From: Paenibacillus lupini
GTDB lineage: Bacteria; Bacillota; Bacilli; Paenibacillales; Paenibacillaceae
Length of the DNA stretch: 64,000 bases
NCBI RefSeq assembly: GCF_011761355.1
Contig: NZ_JAASRW010000008.1
Location: 57,504 to 121,503 of the forward strand
Reading direction: 5' to 3'
A program made the translations under genes and the position numbers. The number at the start of each line of letters is the position of its first letter. Position 1 is the stretch's first letter. The notes under the pieces were generated by a model that was not told the origin of the DNA, did not search any database, and worked only from the letters and a program-made list of their open reading frames with translations. This document shows, piece by piece, positions 33,874-42,707 of this stretch.

Positions 33874-34875
33874 CTAACCTCGGCTTTTTTTGCCGAGCTT
33901 GTCCAAGTTATCAAGCAAAATGCCTGTTCCCTTAACAACGCAATGCATCGGATCTTCTGCAATAAGAACAGGTACTTTCAGCTCGTCCGCAAGAAGAGCA
34001 TCCAGTCCATCAAGCAATGCGCCTCCGCCAGTCAGAATAACGCCCCGGTCGATAATATCAGATGATAATTCAGGCGGTGTGCGCTCGAGCACCATCTTAG
34101 CAGCTGCAACAATGGACATCACCTGATCCCAAAGCGCTTCTCGCACTTCTTCGGAACGGATTGTAAGCGTAAGCGGCAGGCCCGACACCATATCACGGCC
34201 GCGAATATCAATCTCTTCATGCCGTCCTTCCGCATACACGGTACCGATCTTGATCTTAATCTCTTCGCTTGTCCGCTCGCCAATCAAGAGGCGGTACTTA
34301 TCTTTGATATATTTCATAATAGCCGCGTCGAACTTGTCCCCCGCGACTTTAATCGAAGAAGAGGTCACGACATCGCCCATGGACAGCACTGCAACGTCTG
34401 TCGTACCCCCGCCGATATCCACAACCATGTTACCGCTAGGCTGGAATATATCCATTCCAGCCCCAATAGCGGCAGCCTTCGGTTCATCTTCCAGAAACAC
34501 TTCCTTCGCACCGCTCCGTTCAGCCGCCTCACGAATCGCCTTCTGCTCTACCGACGTAATATTAGTAGGAGCACAGATCAGAATGCGTGGACGACTGAAC
34601 CATTTGCGGCCCTCAACACGGTCAATAAAAGCTTTAAGCATAATTTCCGTAATCTCGAAATCAGCAATAACACCATCGCGAAGCGGACGGATAGCTATGA
34701 TATTGCCAGGCGTACGCCCGACCATACGATGCGCTTCTTCGCCTACAGCGAGTACTCGTTTCGAATCGCTTTCAATTGCTACTACTGAAGGCTCGTCAAG
34801 AACAACGCCCTTGCCTTTTACATGAATGGATACATTGGCTGTACCCAGATCGATACCGATATCCTTGCTTAACAT
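33874..34875 (-). CDS. mbl: Rod-shape-determining actin homologue Mbl
   Basis: MreB-family cytoskeletal ATPase that forms membrane-bound filaments guiding sidewall synthesis. 333 residues. The N-terminus MLSKDIGIDLGTANVSIHVKGKG holds the phosphate-1 motif, VVDIGGGTTDVAVLS the phosphate-2 motif and ILTGGGALLDGLD the adenosine motif. The VLDEPSVVAI segment is typical of Mbl/MreB. It follows spoIIID as in Bacillus, which favours Mbl over MreB or MreBH. GGAGG lies 11 nt upstream. The downstream inverted repeat near 33854-33890 is imperfect, so termination there is unclear. Confidence 0.95.
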   Translation of the reverse strand: MLSKDIGIDLGTANVSIHVKGKGVVLDEPSVVAIESDSKRVLAVGEEAHRMVGRTPGNIIAIRPLRDGVIADFEITEIMLKAFIDRVEGRKWFSRPRILICAPTNITSVEQKAIREAAERSGAKEVFLEDEPKAAAIGAGMDIFQPSGNMVVDIGGGTTDVAVLSMGDVVTSSSIKVAGDKFDAAIMKYIKDKYRLLIGERTSEEIKIKIGTVYAEGRHEEIDIRGRDMVSGLPLTLTIRSEEVREALWDQVMSIVAAAKMVLERTPPELSSDIIDRGVILTGGGALLDGLDALLADELKVPVLIAEDPMHCVVKGTGILLDNLDKLGKKSRG

Positions 34876-35013
34876 ACGGCTTTAGTCCTCCAACGAATAA
34901 TATAATCATCCCGTCCACAAATAGTTCCCATGACATAGGACATACTGATGTACATTATTCGCCAAAAACCACAAAATTCCTCTTGATTATGTGCAGAAAC
35001 CCTCGAAAAATGT

Positions 35014-35301
35014 TTATGATTTGCCTGCTGCGAGTACCTCGCGCTTCTTCGTACTCGTCTTCTTATATTTGATCTTGGTTGCTTCTCCTCCCCTCAGGTG
35101 TCTGATCGATTTGTGGTACTCGAGAATGTGCTTCACCTGGTCCGCCAGGTCGGGGTTAATTTCCGGCAATCGTTCGGTCAAATCCTTGTGAACCGTACTC
35201 TTGGAAACGCCGAACTCTTTAGCGATCGTACGCACCGTATGCTTTGTCTCCACGATGCAGCGACCTATTTTAATGGTTCGTTCTTTGATGTAATCATGCA
35301 C
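35014..35301 (-). CDS. spoIIID: Sporulation transcription factor SpoIIID
   Basis: Mother-cell DNA-binding regulator that modulates sigma-E genes and sigK expression. 95 residues with a helix-turn-helix (TVRTIAKEFGVSKSTVHKDL, about 22-41) and a basic tail (IKYKKTSTKKRE), close to Bacillus SpoIIID (93). GGGAGG lies 11 nt upstream of the ATG, and a sigma-E-like promoter is visible at 35335-35362. It lies upstream of mbl, the conserved order. Confidence 0.95.
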   Translation of the reverse strand: MHDYIKERTIKIGRCIVETKHTVRTIAKEFGVSKSTVHKDLTERLPEINPDLADQVKHILEYHKSIRHLRGGEATKIKYKKTSTKKREVLAAGKS

Positions 35302-35334
35302 GTTCCCGCCTCCCTACTCGAGATAGTTTGGTAC

Positions 35335-35362
35335 AGTATATGAGGGGGCTGGGTATATATTC
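35335..35362 (-). promoter_or_regulatory. Sigma-E-type promoter of spoIIID
   Basis: On the minus strand GAATATAT (35355-35362) and CATATACT (35335-35342) match the sigma-E pattern of an ATA-containing -35 and CATAcA-T -10, with 16 nt between the two ATA triplets. Expression from sigma-E agrees with the known regulation of spoIIID. Confidence 0.6.
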
Positions 35363-35417
35363 TTTATGGTCAAGCCTCACTTACGTGTTTGGCCTAAAAA
35401 TTTCATAAAAAACTGAA

Positions 35418-35445
35418 ACAGGCAGGGGTTTTACCCCCTGCCTGT
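35418..35445 (-). terminator. Intrinsic terminator of spoIIQ
   Basis: ACAGGCAGGGG pairs with CCCCTGCCTGT around a 6-nt loop, followed on the minus strand by TTTCAGTTTTTT. Confidence 0.92.
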
Positions 35446-35457
35446 GCGACTTTCGTC

Positions 35458-36207
35458 CTATTTTTCTTCAGTAAGCGATTGACCTACGATTGAAGCCGGG
35501 TTAACCGACGTTCCATCTTCTTTTACACTAAAGTGGAGGTGGACGCCAAGATCACGCTCGAGGTCGTTACGACCCGCTACTGCGATTTTGGTTCCTTGCT
35601 TCACTTCGTCGCCTACAGCTACTTGGATCTCGCTAAGGCTTTGGTATACAGTCACAAGACCGTTGCCATGGCTGATCTCAACAACGTTACCGTTAGTTGG
35701 ATGCTTCTCAACACGTGTTACTTGACCGGAAAGGGCAGCCATTACATCAAATGGCTGATCGCTTGGGTCTGCAAAGTCTACACCAAGATGTGGTGCAAGT
35801 GTGTTCTCGCCGATTTGAATGACCGCTTGAGCTTTTTGCTCGCTTGTTGCATTCGCATCATAGAAAGGAAGCACTTCATCAAGAAGATCTTTGTTAGCTA
35901 CAGGCCATTCCAGCTTCTCGCCTTTTCTTACTTCTTCAAGTGCTTGGTCATCCGGCTTAACAGCTTCATTGCCTACAGCGGAATCTGTTTGCTCGGTTGT
36001 CGTAGCTGTCGTTTCTTTGGTGTCGTCCGAACCCTGATAGATCCACATTAAGGCTACGATGATTGCTGCCGCTGTCATAAACAGTGCTGGGGTTACCCAT
36101 TTCCGCGACAACAGTCTTTTAAAGCCGTTGCTAGACTTGGCGGCAGATACTTCTCCTAGTACGTTTTTAGGAGAATCCTGCTTAGGTTTGTTTTGATTTT
36201 CATTCAT
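35458..36207 (-). CDS. spoIIQ: Stage II sporulation protein SpoIIQ with LytM domain
   Basis: Forespore membrane protein that zips to mother-cell SpoIIIAH across the intermembrane space during engulfment. 249 residues: a cytoplasmic N-terminus, one membrane helix (about 38-57), a linker, and an M23/LytM domain (about 130-240). The zinc/catalytic positions are complete: His140-x3-Asp144 (HLGVD) and His223-x-His225 (HLHF). Bacillus subtilis SpoIIQ has lost the first His, so this protein resembles the clostridial form. GAGGTGA lies 6 nt upstream, with a sigma-F-type promoter at 36227-36255 and its own terminator. Confidence 0.92.
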   Translation of the reverse strand: MNENQNKPKQDSPKNVLGEVSAAKSSNGFKRLLSRKWVTPALFMTAAAIIVALMWIYQGSDDTKETTATTTEQTDSAVGNEAVKPDDQALEEVRKGEKLEWPVANKDLLDEVLPFYDANATSEQKAQAVIQIGENTLAPHLGVDFADPSDQPFDVMAALSGQVTRVEKHPTNGNVVEISHGNGLVTVYQSLSEIQVAVGDEVKQGTKIAVAGRNDLERDLGVHLHFSVKEDGTSVNPASIVGQSLTEEK

Positions 36208-36226
36208 TTGACATCACCTCACTAGC

Positions 36227-36255
36227 CATTGTTGCCAGAACCTCTAGCTTTATAC
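36227..36255 (-). promoter_or_regulatory. Sigma-F-type promoter of spoIIQ
   Basis: GTATA at 36251-36255, a 14-nt spacer, and GGCAACAATG at 36227-36236 on the minus strand. This fits the sigma-F consensus (WGCATA, 14-15 nt, GGnRAYAMTW) at nearly every position. spoIIQ is a known sigma-F gene. Confidence 0.8.
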
Positions 36256-36295
36256 GTGAGGGATTACTATTTTTTGAGAAAAACTCTATCGCTAC

Positions 36296-37447
36296 CTATT
36301 TCAATGCAATCTTTGAAGCTTGTTCCACTTTCGTTCCTGAATAATAGTAGGTTACAATCTGCTCTGCGCTCTTGCCTTCCTCGGCCATCCCGTTGGCTCC
36401 CCACTGGCTCATGCCAACCCCATGCCCATAACCAAAGGTTGTAATAGAGATGGAATCACCATCCAGCTTCCATGAGAATTGAGAGGAGGCCAGCCCTAAC
36501 TTCTCTCTTACTTCGCGTCCGGTATACGTCTTGCCGTCTATCAGAATGTCGGCGATCCGATTGCCATCAGTCTTGTCTAGTATTCGGATGACCGGCTTCT
36601 TTTTACTGCTCAGACCCAGCTTTGCATAAAACTCAGAGAGTTTCAGCTTCACCGTCTCCTGATAGCGTGGGGAGATCAACTTGTCCCATGGACTTGCTAC
36701 GCTGCGCAGATAGGGAAGCTCCTCCTGAAAATATTGCTCTGAGTTCTCGGTATAACCGTTACTGGTTGAGAAAAATACCGCCTGAATCGGCTCACCGCTA
36801 TAAGTGATGATCTCACCACTTGTCTCGCTTACTGCTTTATTAAGCTTAGCCAGCTTCTCCTGACGCTCATCCTTTGGCCAGAGCTCTTTAAGTTTATCTA
36901 TTGGAATGTAGATTTGATGATCTATCGTATCGGTGACGTCAGCCTGAGCCGCTGCTGCCGTTGCCGGCATGCCGCTATGGTCGTCCAGCTCGAGTCTCCT
37001 TATTATATAAGTCCGTGCAGCAATCGCTTGCGCTTTTAACGCCTCAAGCTCGAAATCAGCCGGCATCTCTCCTGCGATTACGCCCCTGACATAAGTTTCT
37101 AGCTTCACCCGCTCCGTACGTTGTTCCTTCGTTAAATAAACGTTGATATACGGACTATTAGACTCTTTACTGCCCGTTGCTGCCGGTTTCTCAGCTGGAG
37201 ACGGCAAAGGCGCCTGCCCGAATCCGTCGGCAGACGCCCCTTTAGAAGACGTAACGCCGCTGCTCTCCTCTTGGAATGGATAGGGTTCGTTCCCCTGGCT
37301 TCCGACATTCCGATACGTCGAAGTGACCAGCATCACGGAAATACTCATTACGATTCCAATTCCGAAGGCTGTCCAGCAAGTGATGGCTAACCATCCACCC
37401 CTTAGCCTTCCGGCTGTTCGATTCGGTCTGCCTATTAAGTACCTCAT
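36296..37447 (-). CDS. spoIID: Stage II sporulation protein SpoIID (septal peptidoglycan hydrolase)
   Basis: Membrane-anchored lytic transglycosylase of the mother cell, working with SpoIIM and SpoIIP in engulfment. About 383 residues: one N-terminal membrane helix (GWLAITCWTAFGIGIVMSISVMLV), a Ser/Pro-rich linker, then the SpoIID domain with YVRGVIAGEMPADFELEALKAQAIAARTY (catalytic Glu in GEMP) and the C-terminal GYGHGVGMSQWGANGMAEEG. ATG 37447 has AAAGGAG 4-5 nt upstream and is preferred to ATG 37462, which has none. A CATAGAAT box at 37516-37523 could be a sigma-E -10, but no clear -35 was seen. A perfect 8-bp inverted repeat (AAGAGAGT/ACTCTCTT, 37477-37494) lies between. Confidence 0.94.
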   Translation of the reverse strand: MRYLIGRPNRTAGRLRGGWLAITCWTAFGIGIVMSISVMLVTSTYRNVGSQGNEPYPFQEESSGVTSSKGASADGFGQAPLPSPAEKPAATGSKESNSPYINVYLTKEQRTERVKLETYVRGVIAGEMPADFELEALKAQAIAARTYIIRRLELDDHSGMPATAAAAQADVTDTIDHQIYIPIDKLKELWPKDERQEKLAKLNKAVSETSGEIITYSGEPIQAVFFSTSNGYTENSEQYFQEELPYLRSVASPWDKLISPRYQETVKLKLSEFYAKLGLSSKKKPVIRILDKTDGNRIADILIDGKTYTGREVREKLGLASSQFSWKLDGDSISITTFGYGHGVGMSQWGANGMAEEGKSAEQIVTYYYSGTKVEQASKIALK

Positions 37448-37585
37448 AGTTCTCCTTTCCATCTATAAGCTGCTAGAAGAGAGTGAACTCTCTTAAAGCT
37501 CGCCTTGATGGAATTATTCTATGAGGCCGTTTAATAGGATAGAACCGTAGTCTCCCAGTTAAAGCACGGCTTGTATTCTATTGTT

Positions 37586-38776
37586 TTAGTCATGACGCAG
37601 AGCATCAACTGGCCGCAGGCTTGCCGCTTTATTAGCAGGCAGATAGCCAAATACGACACCTACGAATGCAGAGAAACCAAAGGACAACAACATCGTATTC
37701 ATAGGCACCTCTGTCGGTGTTTTCATTACCTCACCTATGATATAGGAGGCTATGTTGCCGATTATGATGCCAAGCATACCGCCGAGACCACTGATTACAA
37801 CTGCTTCTACGAGGAACTGGAACAGAATATCTCTCTTCTTCGCTCCTAGTGATTTACGTATACCAATCTCACGGGTACGCTCCGTTACTGAGACTAGCAT
37901 AATGTTCATAATCCCTATGCCGCCGACAACAAGTGAGATAGCCGCTACATAGATTAATTGCCTGTTCATCGTTTCATTCACGGAATTGAGCGTCTTCATC
38001 GCTTCTTCCTGATTCAATACCCGATAGGCATTCTCGTTACCGCGGAACTTCTCATAGAGGTTCGCTTCTACATCGGTAACGACCGAACTCATCTGCTTCG
38101 TATCCGTCACCTTCATATTAATAGTCGTGACTCCGCTCACTTGGAACACTTTCTGCGCAGTTGAGATTGGGATCAGAATCTTCTCATCATTTGACCCTGT
38201 CAACGAGTCGCCTTTGGATTCCAGCAAACCTACTATGGTGAAAATATAGCCGTTTATCGTAATTTTGCGGCCTACAGCATCCGAAGGATCTACATTCTCA
38301 TCCTCAAACAAATCCTGTGCGGTCTGCGTTCCGATGAGCGCCACCTTGGTCTTGTTATTAATGTCCGGCGCTGCTATATATCGTCCATCCTGTACGCTGA
38401 AGTCCTTAACTTCTTCATACTCCGGGGTAATCCCCTCAACGGTTACAGAAACTTGTGTACGGCCATATTTGGCATAGCCGCTTGTACTCGTAATCGGAGC
38501 AACTCCGCTCACATTATTGAGCTCGCCAAGCTTCAGCGCCTCATCAACTGACAAAGAGGTTACCGTCCCCCGCCCTGTTATCGTAACGGACAACGAGTCC
38601 GGACTGCCAAGCGTCGATACTTGGCTGGCTACTTCATTCGATGACGCTTTGCCCATTGAGACCAGCGCAATAACGGTCGCAACTCCAATCAGAATGCCGA
38701 GCATCGAAAGGATGGTTCTAAGCTTGTTCGATAAGACGCTCTTGACCGCCATTATGAGGCCCTGCGTAATCTTCAT
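37586..38776 (-). CDS. ABC transporter permease, MacB/FtsX type
   Basis: 396 residues. MacB-like topology: an N-terminal membrane helix (LRTILSMLGILIGVATVIALVSMG), a large extracytoplasmic domain (about 45-270), and three C-terminal helices forming the FtsX domain (MNIMLVSVTERTREIGIRKSLGAKK motif near 295). Such permeases act as mechanotransmitters for export of peptides, lipids or antibiotics. It overlaps the ATPase gene by 59 nt and is the third gene of the HlyD-like adaptor, ATPase, permease set. The substrate is unknown; defence against cell-envelope stress is a reasonable guess. Confidence 0.9.
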   Translation of the reverse strand: MKITQGLIMAVKSVLSNKLRTILSMLGILIGVATVIALVSMGKASSNEVASQVSTLGSPDSLSVTITGRGTVTSLSVDEALKLGELNNVSGVAPITSTSGYAKYGRTQVSVTVEGITPEYEEVKDFSVQDGRYIAAPDINNKTKVALIGTQTAQDLFEDENVDPSDAVGRKITINGYIFTIVGLLESKGDSLTGSNDEKILIPISTAQKVFQVSGVTTINMKVTDTKQMSSVVTDVEANLYEKFRGNENAYRVLNQEEAMKTLNSVNETMNRQLIYVAAISLVVGGIGIMNIMLVSVTERTREIGIRKSLGAKKRDILFQFLVEAVVISGLGGMLGIIIGNIASYIIGEVMKTPTEVPMNTMLLSFGFSAFVGVVFGYLPANKAASLRPVDALRHD

Positions 38777-39473
38777 GGCTGTCCCTCCTTTGCTGCTCCG
38801 TTAACACCCCATCTCGAATAATAACCGTACGTCTCGCACGCTGGGCAACTTCCATATCATGCGTAATCAGGACAATCGTCTGCCCCGCACGATTCAGCTC
38901 CTCCATCATATTGAGCACTTCCATTCCGGTCTTGGAATCAAGCGCACCTGTTGGTTCATCAGCAAGCAGCAGCGGCGGGTTGGTCGCCAGCGCCCGCGCA
39001 ATCGCTACACGCTGCTGCTGACCGCCAGACAGCTCATTCTGGCGATGACTAACTCTCTCACCTAGTCCAACACGTTCTAACGCATCCATCGCACGTGCGC
39101 GCCGCTCTTTTGCCGACAGGCCGCGATAGATGAGCGGAAGCTCACAATTCTCAAGTGCAGTCAGCCTCGGAAGCAGATGATACCCTTGAAAAATAAATCC
39201 TATTTTCTTATTGCGCATCTCCGTTAATCTATTATCGCTTTGCCCGCGAATCTCCTTGCCGTCCAGCAGATAGCTGCCTTCGTTCGGCACGTCGAGACAG
39301 CCGATAATATTCATAAGCGTTGATTTACCAGACCCGGACGGGCCAACGATAGCCAGAAAATCACCATGGTTGACCGTCAGCGAAACATTATGCAAGACGG
39401 TCATTTTCTCCCCGGCCATCTTATAAAACTTAACGATATCCTTCATTTCAATCAGCGCGGATTGCCCGGTCAT
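38718..39473 (-). CDS. ABC transporter ATP-binding protein, MacB/LolD type
   Basis: 251-residue ATPase that powers the adjacent permease. Walker A GPSGSGKST, Q-loop GFIFQGYHLLPRL, signature LSGGQQQRVAIARAL, Walker B LLLADEPTGALD and H-loop ITHD are all intact. The C-terminal 25 residues are extra, charged and read through into the permease start, an unusually long overlap of 59 nt. The start overlaps the adaptor gene stop by 4 nt (ATGA), so the three genes are translationally coupled. Confidence 0.95.
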   Translation of the reverse strand: MTGQSALIEMKDIVKFYKMAGEKMTVLHNVSLTVNHGDFLAIVGPSGSGKSTLMNIIGCLDVPNEGSYLLDGKEIRGQSDNRLTEMRNKKIGFIFQGYHLLPRLTALENCELPLIYRGLSAKERRARAMDALERVGLGERVSHRQNELSGGQQQRVAIARALATNPPLLLADEPTGALDSKTGMEVLNMMEELNRAGQTIVLITHDMEVAQRARRTVIIRDGVLTEQQRRDSHEDYAGPHNGGQERLIEQA

Positions 39474-41143
39474 CGTGTACCACCGCCGCCGGTTGCACGT
39501 GTAGTTGTTCCTGTTCTTACGTTACCGCCACCGCCACCGAAGCCGCCGCCAGCTGGGAATTGACCTCCGAAGCCACCGCCGCCAAAGCCGCCGAATTGCT
39601 GCGTTTGCTGCTGCTCAGTTGCAGAACTGCCCATACCTTGTGCACCTGTAGCTACTGGAATAAGGACCGAATCTCCTTCTGCAAGACCAGATTTGATCTC
39701 TACATAAGTCTCATTGCTGATACCGACCGTAACTTCCTTAAGCTGGCCGCCAAGCGTGATGCTCTCTCTCATTTGAGCACCTGCTCCACCTCTGCCGCCT
39801 TGAGCGCCGGATGCTCCATTATTCCCTTGAGCAGCACCATTTTGGCCGGTTCCACCTGGCGTTGTTCCACTACCTGGTGCAGCTCCGGCACCTGGTGTAG
39901 TTCCGGTGCCTGGTGTTGTTCCGCTTCCTGGTGTAGTTCCGGTGCCAGAGGCTTTCCCATCTGGAGTTGTGCCGCCTTGATTAGTACTGTCTGCAGCTGC
40001 TACATTGCGTCCGCCGCCTTGACCGCCTGCAGCAGTGGTTGTTCCTCCACCAGCACTGCCTTGGAAACGACCTCCTCCTCCGCCTTGCCAGCCGCCAGCT
40101 GCAGCCGTTTCATTGCCTGTTTCCCCTTGTGTTCCTTTAGTTCCTTGAGTTCCTTGGCCTTGATTGCGCTGACCCGTTGTCCCGCTTGCTGCGCCAGTCG
40201 TGCTGCCTGTTCCCGGCACGCGAACATACGATTTACCGCCAAACTCAACTACCGCATTAACAGGTACAAGCACTGCACCTGTACTGGATTCCGTTGTAAT
40301 GTCCGCTTGACCAGACATTCCGACCATTACGCCGTCAATATCATTAAGCAGCAAGCTTACGCTGTATGATGCCGAGCCATTGGAAGAAGTACCTTCCTTC
40401 GCAATATCGGATACCGTTGCTTCAATGGTTCGATCCGTAATCGCACTAAGTGTAATTTGTGCGGTTTGCTTCAGCTTCACATTTGGAATATCGAGCTCGT
40501 CGATACTCGTAACAAATTCAAGATGCGTGTAGTCTACAATCTCTGCAATCGTTGTATTCGATTGTACCTCGTCGCCTACAGCCACATCACTTGTCGTCAC
40601 TTCGCCATCAATAGAAGCAACCACTTGTTTTACTTCTTTAGCTTGGTCTTCATAGATGTCTTGAAGCTGATCATTGTAGTCATCGATACTCGATTGCAGA
40701 TCATCAATTTCATCTTTGATCTTATCGGTCGAGTCTACTTCATTTTCCGTGCCAATCGCTTCTTTGTATTCCTCTTGCTTGTCCGTAATTTGCTCTTTTA
40801 CTTTTTCGATGTTTTTGTTGATCGACTCGATCTGATCATCATAATTATCGTTATCCTCGAAGGTAGCCAGTACCTGCCCCTTCTTCACCTTATCGCCTTC
40901 CTTGAAGGATAAGGTTGCAATTGTACCACTTTTACCTGCTGTTACAGTTTCCCTTGAATTCGCTTCAACTGAGCCTGTACCGCTTATCGATGTCTTAATA
41001 TCGCCTTTGATCGCTCTGGCCGTAACGGCAACAGGCGACTCCACCGTCGCTTTTTCATCGCGCATGAAGTAGTAATAATACGCGCCCGCACCGGCGGCAG
41101 CAAGAATAATGATTATTCCAAGCCATAATGTCCACTTCTTCAT
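39470..41143 (-). CDS. HlyD/MacA-family membrane fusion adaptor with glycine-rich insertion
   Basis: 557 residues. One N-terminal membrane helix (WTLWLGIIIILAAAGAGAYYYYF), a biotinyl-lipoyl half (GTIATLSFKEGDKVKKGQVLA), a coiled coil (about 105-165), the second lipoyl half (VASIDGEVTTSDVAVGDEV) and a beta-barrel domain. The region of roughly 150 residues coded by 39775-40220 is low-complexity Gly/Thr/Gln/Pro (repeats of GTGTTPG), inserted before the last conserved segment LGGQLKEVTVGISNETYVEI. A Gly-rich tail ends the protein. ATG 41143 has GGGTGGAG about 8 nt upstream and is preferred to the frame start at 41218. It partners the adjacent MacB-like pair. Confidence 0.88.
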   Translation of the reverse strand: MKKWTLWLGIIIILAAAGAGAYYYYFMRDEKATVESPVAVTARAIKGDIKTSISGTGSVEANSRETVTAGKSGTIATLSFKEGDKVKKGQVLATFEDNDNYDDQIESINKNIEKVKEQITDKQEEYKEAIGTENEVDSTDKIKDEIDDLQSSIDDYNDQLQDIYEDQAKEVKQVVASIDGEVTTSDVAVGDEVQSNTTIAEIVDYTHLEFVTSIDELDIPNVKLKQTAQITLSAITDRTIEATVSDIAKEGTSSNGSASYSVSLLLNDIDGVMVGMSGQADITTESSTGAVLVPVNAVVEFGGKSYVRVPGTGSTTGAASGTTGQRNQGQGTQGTKGTQGETGNETAAAGGWQGGGGGRFQGSAGGGTTTAAGGQGGGRNVAAADSTNQGGTTPDGKASGTGTTPGSGTTPGTGTTPGAGAAPGSGTTPGGTGQNGAAQGNNGASGAQGGRGGAGAQMRESITLGGQLKEVTVGISNETYVEIKSGLAEGDSVLIPVATGAQGMGSSATEQQQTQQFGGFGGGGFGGQFPAGGGFGGGGGNVRTGTTTRATGGGGTR

Positions 41144-41249
41144 AAGACTGTACTCCACCCTCCATCGGTCATATCTACCGAGGAATATATCACGCAAAAA
41201 TGAACACAGCATGAACAAGCCTAAAGGCTTAGGAGAGAGGAAGGATACA

Positions 41250-41275
41250 GTTCACCCTCATTAGTGAAAGTGAAC
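41250..41275. promoter_or_regulatory. Inverted repeat upstream of the adaptor-ABC operon
   Basis: GTTCAC (41250-41255) and GTGAAC (41270-41275) with a related AGTGAA direct element between. It lies about 107 nt before the adaptor start and could be an operator; no clear sigma-A promoter was found beside it. Confidence 0.3.
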
Positions 41276-41285
41276 ACATGCACAA

Positions 41286-41320
41286 AAAAGCTGTTTCCTC
41301 TAATGAAGGAAACAGCTTTT
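41286..41320 (-). terminator. Intrinsic terminator of murA
   Basis: A perfect 14-bp stem (AAAAGCTGTTTCCT with AGGAAACAGCTTTT) with a 7-nt loop and a T-run on the minus strand, 17 nt past the stop. Confidence 0.93.
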
Positions 41321-41336
41321 TATCAAATCATTTAAG

Positions 41337-42707
41337 TTACGCCCAAGTAGGTTGAACTTTCAATACAGCAGCTTCACGTTTGAAGCTTCCAACTGGTTCA
41401 AGCTCTGCAGCAGGCGCCGCCGCAGCCACTACAGCTGCAACCGGAGCTTCAGGCTCAACACGTCTAATATCCGCACCAAGAGAAGAAAGCTTGCCCGTGA
41501 TATCTACATAACCACGATCAACGTGGTAAATGCCAGACACTTCTGTCTCGCCATCCGCACGAAGAGCTGCACAGATCAGAGCAGCACCAGCACGAAGATC
41601 AGTGGCACATACTTTTGCACCAACTAGCGGTACGCTGCCTGTTACGAATGCCGAACGGCCTTCGACTTTAATCTGAGCGTTCATCTTCTGGAATTCTTCA
41701 ACATGCATGAAACGGTTCTCAAATACCGTCTCCGTCACAACCGAGGTTCCTTCCGATACAAGCAAGAGTGCCATCATCTGGGATTGCATATCAGTTGGGA
41801 AGCCTGGATGCGGCAATGTTTTCACATCCACCGATTTGAGCCCTTTAGGGGCACGAACACGAATGCCGTTGTCCGACTCCGTTACTTCTACGCCCATCTC
41901 TTGCAGCTTCGAAATAACAGGTGTCAAATGATCCCCAATCGCATTTTCCACGAATACGTCTCCGCCCGTGATCGCCGCAGCAATCATAAACGTGCCTGCT
42001 TCCACACGGTCAGGAATAACGTTATGCGTTACGCCATGCATACGGTCTACGCCTTCAATACGGATCTCGCCCGTACCTGCACCGCGCACCTTTGCACCCA
42101 TAGCGTTCAAGTAGTTGGCCAAATCAACAATCTCCGGCTCTTTCGCAGCGTTCTCGATCGTTGTTGTACCTTCCGCCAAAGCGGCGGCCATCATAATATT
42201 TTCCGTTGCCCCGACGCTTGCAACATCCAGATATATCTTCGCACCTTTAAGACGCGTCTTTGTACTTGCCTCAATGAAGCCATGTCCAAGCGTAATTTCC
42301 GCTCCCATCGCCTCAAAGCCCTTCAAATGCTGATCAATTGGTCTTGTACCAATTGCACACCCGCCTGGCAGTGAAATACGGACCTTGCCAAGTCTTGCAA
42401 GAAGTGGTCCCATCACTAGGAAAGATGCACGCATTTTACGGACAAATTCATAAGGAGCCTCAAAGGAGGAAATCATCCCCGCAGAAATCTGCATCGTTTC
42501 ATTGTTGTAAGTCAATTTTGCGCCTAACGAAGCCAATACTTTCTGAATGGTCATTACATCGTCGAGGAGGGGAACGTCACAGATGACGCTGTCTCCTTCC
42601 GCCGCTAATAACGAGGCTGCCAAAATGGGAAGTACTGCATTTTTTGCACCGCTGACACGGACCGTTCCCGATAGACGCTGGCCTCCGCGGACGATAATTT
42701 TGGTCAT
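41337..42707 (-). CDS. murA: UDP-N-acetylglucosamine 1-carboxyvinyltransferase MurA
   Basis: Transfers enolpyruvate from PEP to UDP-GlcNAc, the first committed step of peptidoglycan synthesis. Lys22 (SGAKNAVLP) and the fosfomycin-sensitive catalytic Cys117 ([13 protein letters not shown]) are present, as is [11 protein letters not shown] near 390. 456 residues is longer than the usual 417-436; the excess is an Ala/Val/Pro-rich tail of about 35 residues after the conserved [24 protein letters not shown] lies 9 nt upstream of ATG 42707; the frame upstream to 42794 lacks homology. The position before spoIID matches murAA-spoIID of Bacillus. Confidence 0.95.
   Translation of the reverse strand: MTKIIVRGGQRLSGTVRVSGAKNAVLPILAASLLAAEGDSVICDVPLLDDVMTIQKVLASLGAKLTYNNETMQISAGMISSFEAPYEFVRKMRASFLVMGPLLARLGKVRISLPGGCAIGTRPIDQHLKGFEAMGAEITLGHGFIEASTKTRLKGAKIYLDVASVGATENIMMAAALAEGTTTIENAAKEPEIVDLANYLNAMGAKVRGAGTGEIRIEGVDRMHGVTHNVIPDRVEAGTFMIAAAITGGDVFVENAIGDHLTPVISKLQEMGVEVTESDNGIRVRAPKGLKSVDVKTLPHPGFPTDMQSQMMALLLVSEGTSVVTETVFENRFMHVEEFQKMNAQIKVEGRSAFVTGSVPLVGAKVCATDLRAGAALICAALRADGETEVSGIYHVDRGYVDITGKLSSLGADIRRVEPEAPVAAVVAAAAPAAELEPVGSFKREAAVLKVQPTWA

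Noticed and set aside
33854-33890. Terminator after mbl
   Set aside because: CCTCGGTTAG and CTAACCTCGG are only partly complementary (two internal mismatches); the pairing is too weak to call.
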